A stretch of 6,581 nucleotides of DNA from the NCBI GenBank assembly GCA_030673265.1, contig DAOVJK010000178.1, forward strand, positions 1 to 6,581. Reading direction: 5' to 3'. The notes under the pieces are model-generated. The model saw nothing but the letters and a program-made list of their open reading frames with translations, was not told the DNA's origin and did not search any database. The position numbers and the translations under genes are program-made. Shown piece after piece: positions 1-6,133 of this stretch; position 1 is the first letter of the stretch, and the number at the start of each line of letters is the position of its first letter. This stretch comes from Pseudomonadota bacterium (lineage in GTDB: Bacteria; Desulfobacterota; Desulfobulbia; Desulfobulbales; JAGXFP01).

Positions 1-194
1 AGAGTTATGATGATGTATTTGGCCCTTCTTTTAACCGATAAGATAGTCTCTCCCCTAACCGAGGCTATTGTTTTCCTGGTTGGCATCGGCAAGCGTAGTT
101 TCTTTTTGCCGAAAGAAACGCTGACTAGTTGCTGACCCTCAAGGTGGGGTGCAAGTCCGCGACATATTACTTCAACTTCCGGCAGTTCAGGCAT
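1..194 (-). CDS. mutM: Formamidopyrimidine-DNA glycosylase (Fpg/MutM), N-terminal fragment cut by window edge
   Basis: The first 64 codons are visible and open to the window edge. The protein begins MPELPEVEVICRGL and has SVKRRAKY near residues 53-60, both strongly characteristic of Fpg, the base-excision-repair enzyme that removes 8-oxoguanine and ring-opened purines. In this family Pro2 (N-terminal after Met removal) is the Schiff-base nucleophile, Glu3 is catalytic, and a lysine in the RRAKY-type segment (here Lys59) contacts the lesion; all three are present. MPELPEVE favours Fpg over the Nei/endonuclease VIII branch, which usually begins MPEGPE. The start is the ATG at 194-192, because the family invariably begins MPE and a Shine-Dalgarno sequence AAGGA sits 6 nt upstream. 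The helix-two-turn-helix and zinc finger lie outside the window. It follows the efflux operon in the same direction, after a 175-bp spacer, and probably has no functional link to it. Identification is from remembered family motifs. Confidence 0.93.
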   Translation of the reverse strand, partial: MPELPEVEVICRGLAPHLEGQQLVSVSFGKKKLRLPMPTRKTIASVRGETILSVKRRAKYIIIT

Positions 195-200
195 TTGCTG

Positions 201-205
201 TCCTT
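201..205 (-). promoter_or_regulatory. Ribosome binding site of mutM
   Basis: On the minus strand AAGGA (plus-strand TCCTT) lies 6 nt upstream of the ATG at 194. This supports the chosen start. The site sits immediately beside the end of the left palindromic repeat unit (208-258), so the repeat forms part of the mutM leader if transcription starts upstream of it. Confidence 0.7.
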
Positions 206-207
206 AT

Positions 208-258
208 TATCATTGCGGCAAAGAGCATCTCTCTCCGGCTCCGCCGTTTGAGATGACA
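208..258 (-). repeat. Short palindromic repeat unit, left copy (minus orientation)
   Basis: Read on the minus strand, the unit starts TGTCATCTCAAACG and ends near AATGATA, with imperfect inverted ends (ATGACA at 253-258 against TATCAT at 208-213). Its first 14 bases match the right-hand unit at 13 positions, and both units carry GAGAGAGAT further in. The style, TGTCAT(C/T)TCGAACG followed by a GAGAGATC-type block, recalls short intergenic palindromes scattered through many bacterial genomes. That resemblance is from memory and was not searched. The left boundary is uncertain. Confidence 0.55.
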
Positions 259-312
259 GGAGGGTTGCCACCGGGCATTATTTTTTTTGTCATCTCGAAC
301 GAAGAGAGAGAT
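227..312. repeat. Imperfect inverted repeat able to form a long hairpin
   Basis: Two paired blocks can be read directly. GAGATGACA at 250-258 is the exact complement of TGTCATCTC at 288-296, and ATCTCTCTC at 227-235 is the exact complement of GAGAGAGAT at 304-312. Four or five further pairs, one of them G-U, extend the inner block (245-249 with 297-301). An asymmetric internal loop separates the two blocks (236-244 against 302-303), and the terminal loop is 259-287. The structure could form in RNA from either strand. It could protect the 3' end of the efflux mRNA or attenuate read-through into mutM, but neither role is shown by the sequence. Confidence 0.75.
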
Positions 313-364
313 CTTTCCCAGTGTATTTGCCCTGATACCGAGGTAGCGAAAACTCCGAATGACA
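288..364 (+). repeat. Short palindromic repeat unit, right copy (plus orientation)
   Basis: This 77-bp unit begins TGTCATCTCGAACG and ends CCGAATGACA, so its outer six bases (288-293 and 359-364) are perfect inverted repeats. It carries GAGAGAGATC near 304-313. It is inverted relative to the left copy. It ends 5 bp beyond the stop codon of the permease (TAG, 372-370) and encodes no protein I can support. It looks like a MITE- or REP-like non-coding repeat; no transposase or target-site duplication could be established. Confidence 0.55.
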
Positions 365-369
365 TCTGT

Positions 370-3300
370 CTACTCATGCCGGTGGTGAATCGCTTTTAAC
401 TTGAACAGGTTGCGGAGGTCCTCCAATACATAGTAGGTGGTCGGGATCAGGATCAGGGTGATGCCGGTGGCGAAGAGGATACCGAAGGCGAGGCTGATCG
501 CCATCGGGATCAGGAACTGGGCCTGGGTACTGGTCTCGAGGATCATCGGCGCCAGGCCGAAAAAAGTAGTCAGCGAAGTCAGGAGGATCGGGCGGAAACG
601 TCGTTGGCCGGCACTGAGAATTGCCTCGTGCATTTCCTCGCCTTTTTTACGACTCTGGTTGATCCGGTCGATCAGCAGCAGGGAATCGTTGACCACTACC
701 CCGGAGAGGGCGACTATGCCGAACAGGCTCAGGATGCTGAGATCGTAACCGGTCAGCAGATGGCCGAGGATGGCACCAACCACCCCGAAGGGGATGGCGG
801 TCATGATCAACAGCGGCTGGCTGTAGCTCTTGAAAGGAATGGCCAACAGGGCGTACATCACAAAGAGGGCAATTATAAAGCCCTTCGCCATGGATTGCAT
901 CGAGTCGTGTCGCTCCTTCGCCTCCCCTTCCATATCGTAGGTCAGGCCGGGGTAGTCCCTGGCAAGGTCGGTCAAAATGCCTGACTTGAGGTCCTCGATG
1001 ATCTCTTCGGCATTGGCGATCTTGTTGTCGACACTGGCGCTGACGTTGATCACCCTTTTCCGGTCTGTGCGGTTGATGACGCTGAAGCCGCGTCCTGCTT
1101 CAAGGTTGGCGGCCTGGCGCAGGGGGATCTCCCCACCGGCCGGGGTGCGGATCCGCATATTTTCAAGGGCCTTGAGGCTGCGGCGGGCTTCTTCGGGATA
1201 ACGGACCATTACCTTGACTTCATTGCGGCCCCGTTGCAGTCTCAGGGCTTCGGCCCCGTAAAAGGCGCCCCTTACCTGACGGGCCAGTTCCTCTTGGGTG
1301 ATGCCCAGGGTCCGGGCCTGCGGGGTCAGGGTGAGTTTCAATTCTTTTTTGCCGGTCGGGTATGAGTCGGCTATATCTTCAACCCCTGGGTATTCGGCCA
1401 GCTTTTGTTTCAACTGGCCAGAGGCGTTCTCCAGAACATCGTAATCATCATGTTCAAAACTGACGTCGATATTGGCCCCCATGTGGACCAGGTTGGATGC
1501 GAAGGAGAGCAGGTCGACCCCTGGTATCTCACCGGCCAGTTTACGCCAGTGTCTACTGATCTCGGTCGAGGAAACCTCTCTGGTTTCGGAAGGGGTGAGC
1601 AGCATGACGATGCTGGCCAGGTGGGGGGCCGATGAAGTACTGCCGCCCCTGGGGCCGCCCTGGGAAACAGTGCCGCCTGAAACCGAATAGAGATGGCGCA
1701 TTACTGATCTTTCGGACGGCTCGATCTTGTCGAAATGGCTGACGGTTTCCTTGGCTGTTTCGATGATTCGTTGCTGGACCTTGGCAGTGTCTTCCACCAG
1801 GGTGCCGCGCGGCATTTCGATATTGACGGTGATCCGGTCCCCTTCCACCAGGGGCATGAAGCGGAACTTGACGACCCCGCCCTTGACGGTGCCGACCGCA
1901 AGCATCAGCAGACCGAGGGCGGCGGCAAAAGTCACGTAACGATAGCGGATGCAGAGGTCGAGGAAATCCCGGTAATGGATATTGATAAACCAGTCGAGAA
2001 AGATGGTGAACTTCTCGCGGAGGCGACAGAAAAAGCCATTCTTCTCCTGATCTTCCGGGCATTCCTCTTTGCCTTTGTTGTCGCCCAGTGAGAGGTGGGC
2101 CGGCAGCACGAACAGGGATTCGACCAGCGAGATCAGCAGGATGGTGATCGCCACCATCGGGATAACCATGATGAACTTGCCCATGGTGCCGCTGACATAG
2201 ACCAGGGGCACGAAGGCGGCAACCGAGGTGAGGATCGAGAAGGTCACCGGCACTGCCACTTCCCGGGCGCCGTCGATCGCGGCCTGTAAATATGGTTTAC
2301 CCTGCTGGCGGTGTTCGAAGATGTTCTCTCCGACCACGATGGCGTCATCGACCACGATCCCGAGGGCCATAATAAAGGCGAACAGCGAGATCATGTTGAT
2401 CGAAACATCGATGGTCGGCATTATAAGAATTGCGCCCAGGAAAGAGATCGGGATGCCGAGCATTACCCAGAGGGCGAGGCGCATCTGCAGGAAGAGGCTT
2501 AAGACCAGAAAGACCATGATCAATCCCAGGAAGGCATTCTTGATCAAGAGGTTCATTCTGCTCTTGAAGATCTCCGAGGTATCGTACCAGGTGGAGATCT
2601 TGACCGACTCCGGCATGGTTGGGGCCTTGTCCTGGACATATTTATAGACCAGATCGGAGATGACGGTCGGTTTCTGGTCTCCGACCCGGAAAACCTTGAC
2701 CATCGCCGCCGGCTGATCATCGAAGCGGCCAAACTGGTCGGTTTCCTCGAAACCGTCGGTGATTACGGCGATATCCTTGAGCAGCACCTCGGTGCCGTCT
2801 TTTTTGACCACCACCGGGATCTCTCCATAGCCCTGCTCTGTGTAACGTTTTTCCTTGGTACGGACCAGGATCTCGCCACTCTCGGTTTTCAGGGAGCCGG
2901 CCGGCAGGTCCAGAGAGGTCTGGCGGATGATCTGGGCCACTTTGGTCAGGGTCAGGTTATAGCGGCGCAAATTGTTTTCGCTGATCTCGATGGAGATCTC
3001 GTAGGGGCGTACTCCGCTCAGCTCGGCCAGGGTGACCTCCGGCATGGCCAGGATCTCGTCGCGGACCAGTTCGGCCTGTTCCCGCAAAGATCTTTCCGAG
3101 GCGTTGCCATAGATCACTATCGAAATTACTTCCCGTCGGTTGACGAGCTTGGCGACGATCGGTTTCTCGGCTTCGCCGGGAAAGGTGGTGATCCGGTCTA
3201 CCTCGTTCTTGATATCCTGGAGGACCAGGTCCGGGTCCTCGCCGGCGCGAACCTTGGCGTTGACGGTTCCGGCTCCCTCGGCGGCTACCGATTTGATTTC

Positions 3301-3537
3301 CTCGATCCCGTCAACGGAGCCGATCGCTTCCTCGATCTGGAGGACTATGCCTTCCTCCACTTCATCGGGGCTGGCTCCCTGGTAAACCACGGTGGTCGAG
3401 ATCCAGTCCAGTTCGATCTCCGGGAAGACTTCCTGCTTGACCTGAAAAATCATGACCAGACCACCGACGATGAAGAGCGCCATCAGTAAATTAGCGGCCA
3501 CGTGATTGCGGGCCATCCAGGCGATCCAGTTGTTCAT
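370..3537 (-). CDS. RND-family efflux permease, inner-membrane pump subunit
   Basis: This 1055-residue protein has the length and double-repeat layout of the AcrB/HAE family, which exports substrates from the inner membrane or periplasm using the proton gradient. TM1 spans about 12-32. The first periplasmic porter domain spans about 33-330, TM2-TM6 about 332-480, and a charged cytoplasmic linker with Cys493 and Cys504 follows. TM7 is near 534-550, the second periplasmic domain runs about 551-880, and TM8-TM12 about 885-1037. TM4 carries the paired acidic residues Asp397-Asp398 in GIVVDDAIVV, the family's proton-relay site. In TM10 the segment GVVVNDSLLLID has Asn950 where AcrB has its essential Lys940. 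A Gly/Ser-rich stretch (about 619-636) lies in the second periplasmic domain. The start ATG overlaps the adaptor's TGA, with GGGGAG 7 nt upstream. The protein is complete, ending in TAG. It works with the two genes upstream as a tripartite pump; substrate unknown (drug, lipid, dye or metal all possible, although a CusA-type metal pump is less likely). Confidence 0.95.
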   Translation of the reverse strand: MNNWIAWMARNHVAANLLMALFIVGGLVMIFQVKQEVFPEIELDWISTTVVYQGASPDEVEEGIVLQIEEAIGSVDGIEEIKSVAAEGAGTVNAKVRAGEDPDLVLQDIKNEVDRITTFPGEAEKPIVAKLVNRREVISIVIYGNASERSLREQAELVRDEILAMPEVTLAELSGVRPYEISIEISENNLRRYNLTLTKVAQIIRQTSLDLPAGSLKTESGEILVRTKEKRYTEQGYGEIPVVVKKDGTEVLLKDIAVITDGFEETDQFGRFDDQPAAMVKVFRVGDQKPTVISDLVYKYVQDKAPTMPESVKISTWYDTSEIFKSRMNLLIKNAFLGLIMVFLVLSLFLQMRLALWVMLGIPISFLGAILIMPTIDVSINMISLFAFIMALGIVVDDAIVVGENIFEHRQQGKPYLQAAIDGAREVAVPVTFSILTSVAAFVPLVYVSGTMGKFIMVIPMVAITILLISLVESLFVLPAHLSLGDNKGKEECPEDQEKNGFFCRLREKFTIFLDWFINIHYRDFLDLCIRYRYVTFAAALGLLMLAVGTVKGGVVKFRFMPLVEGDRITVNIEMPRGTLVEDTAKVQQRIIETAKETVSHFDKIEPSERSVMRHLYSVSGGTVSQGGPRGGSTSSAPHLASIVMLLTPSETREVSSTEISRHWRKLAGEIPGVDLLSFASNLVHMGANIDVSFEHDDYDVLENASGQLKQKLAEYPGVEDIADSYPTGKKELKLTLTPQARTLGITQEELARQVRGAFYGAEALRLQRGRNEVKVMVRYPEEARRSLKALENMRIRTPAGGEIPLRQAANLEAGRGFSVINRTDRKRVINVSASVDNKIANAEEIIEDLKSGILTDLARDYPGLTYDMEGEAKERHDSMQSMAKGFIIALFVMYALLAIPFKSYSQPLLIMTAIPFGVVGAILGHLLTGYDLSILSLFGIVALSGVVVNDSLLLIDRINQSRKKGEEMHEAILSAGQRRFRPILLTSLTTFFGLAPMILETSTQAQFLIPMAISLAFGILFATGITLILIPTTYYVLEDLRNLFKLKAIHHRHE

Positions 3538-4721
3538 GACGCGTCTCCCCGGTTGGCGGAGCGCAGTTTCATGCCGTCGGCCGCCCCGGTCAGGTTGGTC
3601 AGAATGATCCGCTCTCCGGTTTCGAGCCCTTCACTGAGAAAGACCTCATCTCTTTCCAGGCGGACGGCAGTTACCGGTCTGATCCGGAGGAGCTTGTCAT
3701 CATCCATGATCCAGACCGTATTGTTGTCACGCAGGGCCTGGCGAGGCAAAGCAAAAATGTCGGTCATGACCCGACCCTTGAAAGAGATATCGACAAAACT
3801 GCCAATGGCCAGCGCCGGTTGGCCCTGTGACCCTGTGTTTTTTAGGAGGTAGGGGTCTTTTATGGATACGACCAGACGGGCCATTCTCCCCTGGGGGTCG
3901 ACTTCGGCCAGGCTCCGGGCGATATTGCCTTGCCAGGAAAAACTGCTGTTGCCGGTCTGCATAATGATGTTTGCCGGTGAAGCTGCAGAACTGCGGCCGG
4001 GGCCGGGAATCTCAAGCCAATACAGGTCATCAAGGTTCACCGGTACCACTACTTCCGCTTCATCGGTGCCGGCCAAAAGCATCACCGCCGATCCCGATTT
4101 GACATACTGGCCTTTATCAAGACTCTCCGAGCGGATTACGCAGTTGAAGGGGGCCTTGATGGTCGTTCTCTCAAGATTAATTTCGGCCTGGCGTCGGGAA
4201 GCCTCGGCCGAGGCCAGATTGGCCTTGGCGTCTTTAAGCTGCGGTTCGTAGAGCGCCAGAGAATTTGCCGATGCGGTCTGACCATTTTTCAAGCGATCCC
4301 ACTCAAGTCTGGCAATTCTGGCCTTGGATTCTACCGAGCTCAGTTCAAATTCCCTTTTGGCCAGAGACGCGAGGGCTCGTTCCAGGGCCAGCTCGTAATC
4401 GACGGTTTCGATGCTGAAAAGGATTTCGCCTTTTTTGAAAAATCCACCAGCTGTGAGTTTAGCTGAGAGAGAGGTTACCCGCCCGCTCACCTGGGGAATG
4501 ACAGTGATCTCCTGATGCGGCTGGACGGTGCCGGTGGATTTTATTTTTATAACTCGCTCGGTTTTAGCGGCCAGCACTGTTTCGACCAGGGCGCCCCGGT
4601 CGACATGGACTTTTTTGGCCGGGGCCTTGCGGCTATCGATCATGGTTTTGGCGACAAACCCCGCCAGAATCAGGATTAATATCGGCAACCATATTTTCAA
4701 CAATTTGCTCTTGGCGCTCAT
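3534..4721 (-). CDS. RND efflux periplasmic adaptor (membrane fusion protein, HlyD/AcrA type)
   Basis: This 395-residue protein bridges the inner-membrane permease and the outer-membrane channel. A single hydrophobic segment at about 10-25 (WLPILILILAGFVA), after a basic start, looks like an uncleaved signal anchor. No lipobox cysteine follows it, unlike lipoprotein adaptors such as AcrA. The first half of the lipoyl domain is about 69-106 (IPQVSGRV, then KKGEILFSIE). An alpha-helical hairpin rich in Ala, Glu and Lys covers about 107-186. The second lipoyl half is about 187-217 (TTIKAPFNCVI, then GQYVKSGSAV). A beta-barrel spans about 219-330 and a C-terminal membrane-proximal domain about 332-388. 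Length and domain order are normal. The start ATG (4721-4719) overlaps the TGA of the outer-membrane gene. Only a weak purine-rich GGTGAG/GAGAAG stretch precedes it, so translation probably depends on coupling. The stop codon overlaps the permease start in the same way. Confidence 0.94.
   Translation of the reverse strand: MSAKSKLLKIWLPILILILAGFVAKTMIDSRKAPAKKVHVDRGALVETVLAAKTERVIKIKSTGTVQPHQEITVIPQVSGRVTSLSAKLTAGGFFKKGEILFSIETVDYELALERALASLAKREFELSSVESKARIARLEWDRLKNGQTASANSLALYEPQLKDAKANLASAEASRRQAEINLERTTIKAPFNCVIRSESLDKGQYVKSGSAVMLLAGTDEAEVVVPVNLDDLYWLEIPGPGRSSAASPANIIMQTGNSSFSWQGNIARSLAEVDPQGRMARLVVSIKDPYLLKNTGSQGQPALAIGSFVDISFKGRVMTDIFALPRQALRDNNTVWIMDDDKLLRIRPVTAVRLERDEVFLSEGLETGERIILTNLTGAADGMKLRSANRGDAS
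3545..3550 (-). promoter_or_regulatory. Ribosome binding site of the RND permease
   Basis: On the minus strand GGGGAG lies 7 nt upstream of the permease ATG (3537-3535). It is embedded in the last codons of the adaptor gene, so the permease has its own initiation signal in addition to coupling through the ATGA overlap. Confidence 0.65.
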
Positions 4722-6133
4722 TTCTTCTCACCGTTTTCCTGTAATCGGTTGTTAATATCTTCACTCATCCAGTCGCCACCCAGCGCCTTCATCAGGCTGA
4801 TTAGGTCACTGATTAATTGTCTTCTGGCGCTTAACAGCTGCGCCTGCACTTCGAAATGGTTCTTCTGGGCGGTCAGGACCGAGAGATAATCGGTTAATCC
4901 CCCGAAATACTGGTCTTCGGCCAAGCGAAGAGTGGCTGTGGTCGCCAGGTAACGCTCGGCCAGCAGTTTGATTTGCTCCTGCCCGGTGCGACCGGCAATC
5001 AGAGCGTCCTCTACCTCCTGAAAAGCCTTCAGAACAGTCTGGTGATAGCGGGCCAGTTCCTCCTTGAGAACAGCATTACGGCGGTCTACTTCGGCCCGGC
5101 GCCGACCATAATCGAAGAGAGGTAAAGCGGTATCCAGCAACAGGCTCCAAAATGTCCCGGATATTTTGCTAACGTAATCGAGGCTGCCACTGCCGACGGT
5201 ACCGGTCAGGTTGAAAGATGGAAAGCGGGCCGCTACCGCTGCTGCCACTTCTTTGTCTCTGGCCCGGATCCTTAACAGGGCAGCTTCAATATCGGGCCGG
5301 CGACTGATCAGTTCAGAGGGCAGGCCCGGCGCCACTTCCGGCAGGATTTCAGGCAACTTTGCCAGTTCGCCATTTAAATCATGGCCGGGAAATTGGCCGA
5401 GCAGGACGGCGAGAGCATGGTTAGCCTTGGCCAGATTAGCTCTAAACACCGGGCTTTTAGCTTTGCTACCAATAATGTTCTGACGGGCCTGATACACATC
5501 GAGGGCCGGGACCAGGCCTGCATCGTAGCGGCTCTCCATTCTGGCCAGGGTGTCGGCCTGACTGGCGATGATCTGCTCGTTCAGTTCCAGTTGGGCCTGC
5601 TGCTCTACGGTAAGATAGTAAAGATCGGCAACCTGGGCGGCAACACTGATAAAGGCGGTTTTAATATCGGCCACCGAAGCCTGTTTATTGTATGAGGAGG
5701 CACTTCTACTGCTGCCGAGCTTGTTCCAGAGATCGATCTCATAACCGGCCACGGCTGAGAGCCGAAGATTGGTGCCCTCGCTACTGCCCCCTGAACTTAA
5801 CTGCTTATCACTGCGGGCCGAACCGGTCAGGTTCAGGAAGGGCAGCAGGCTTGATCTACTGATTTTTTCCAGAGCGGTGAACTGATCATGACGGGCCATG
5901 GCCTGTTTAATACTTAAGTTGCCGTCCAGAGCCTTGCTTTCCAACTCGTTAAGTTTCGGGTCGTTGAACTGCTCCCAGAAGCGGCCTGGTTCGCTGAAGT
6001 CCCGGCCAACCCCGACTCCAATAAAATTCTCCGGCAGTGGCCCAGGTACTTCCGGAACCAGAGCGGTGTGGACGCTGCAACCGCTGAGGCCCAAAAACAT
6101 GAGTAAGGCAATGGCTTTTCTGAAGTTTGTCAT
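4718..6133 (-). CDS. Outer-membrane efflux lipoprotein (NodT/OprM-type TolC-family channel)
   Basis: This 471-residue protein is the outer-membrane exit duct of the tripartite pump. A lipoprotein signal peptide ends in the lipobox LSGC, with Cys19 as the lipidated residue. Ser20 at +2 is compatible with outer-membrane sorting. Two outer-membrane efflux repeats follow. The first starts at WEQFNDPKLNELESKAL (about 53-69) and includes YDAGLVPALDVYQARQ (about 203-218). The linker has the family signature SRRPDIEAALLRIRA with a downstream FPSFNLTG (about 278-311). The second repeat includes QYFGGLTDYLSVLTAQ (about 408-423). Length is normal and there is no frameshift. The start ATG (6133-6131) overlaps the TGA of the TetR gene and has GGAGG 7 nt upstream. 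The gene comes first among the three pump genes, before the adaptor, whereas in many RND operons the channel gene is last or elsewhere. Having its own channel suggests this pump need not borrow a shared TolC. Confidence 0.94.
   Translation of the reverse strand: MTNFRKAIALLMFLGLSGCSVHTALVPEVPGPLPENFIGVGVGRDFSEPGRFWEQFNDPKLNELESKALDGNLSIKQAMARHDQFTALEKISRSSLLPFLNLTGSARSDKQLSSGGSSEGTNLRLSAVAGYEIDLWNKLGSSRSASSYNKQASVADIKTAFISVAAQVADLYYLTVEQQAQLELNEQIIASQADTLARMESRYDAGLVPALDVYQARQNIIGSKAKSPVFRANLAKANHALAVLLGQFPGHDLNGELAKLPEILPEVAPGLPSELISRRPDIEAALLRIRARDKEVAAAVAARFPSFNLTGTVGSGSLDYVSKISGTFWSLLLDTALPLFDYGRRRAEVDRRNAVLKEELARYHQTVLKAFQEVEDALIAGRTGQEQIKLLAERYLATTATLRLAEDQYFGGLTDYLSVLTAQKNHFEVQAQLLSARRQLISDLISLMKALGGDWMSEDINNRLQENGEKK

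Larger units (their letters stand above)
195..369. other. Intergenic spacer between RND permease and mutM
   Basis: This 175-bp spacer contains no convincing gene in either direction. It holds two inverted palindromic repeat units (208-258 and 288-364), a run of eight T on the plus strand (281-288), and the mutM ribosome binding site. In the minus-strand transcript the T run becomes A8 inside the hairpin loop, so it does not make a classical intrinsic terminator for the efflux operon. I see no strong sigma-70 promoter. A TGATAAT-like sequence on the minus strand just before the mutM ribosome binding site resembles an extended -10 box, but it lacks a properly spaced -35 and is too close to the start codon to trust. 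Confidence 0.75.

Noticed and set aside
86..122. Overlapping inverted repeats (TCGGCAA/TTGCCGA and AGCG-TTTCTTT/AAAGAAACGCT) resembling a terminator
   Set aside because: They fall within the mutM reading frame (FGKKKLRLP region) and are best explained by codon composition.
148..158. GGTGCAAGTCC on the plus strand, similar to a cobalamin-riboswitch or group II intron core motif
   Set aside because: It lies inside the mutM coding sequence on the opposite strand, and the other conserved parts of either RNA are absent.
266..288. Short hairpin TGCC/GGCA followed by T8 on the plus strand as an intrinsic terminator
   Set aside because: The stem is only 4 bp, and no plus-strand gene precedes it that would need termination.
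604..984. 126-codon open frame on the plus strand opposite the permease
   Set aside because: It is antisense to a strongly conserved RND gene, has no recognisable protein features, and fits a shadow frame.
1553..2062. 169-codon open frame on the minus strand inside the permease in another frame
   Set aside because: Its composition is Arg/Pro/His-rich, as expected from a shifted frame. The RND frame is continuous through the region, so this is neither a gene nor a frameshift.
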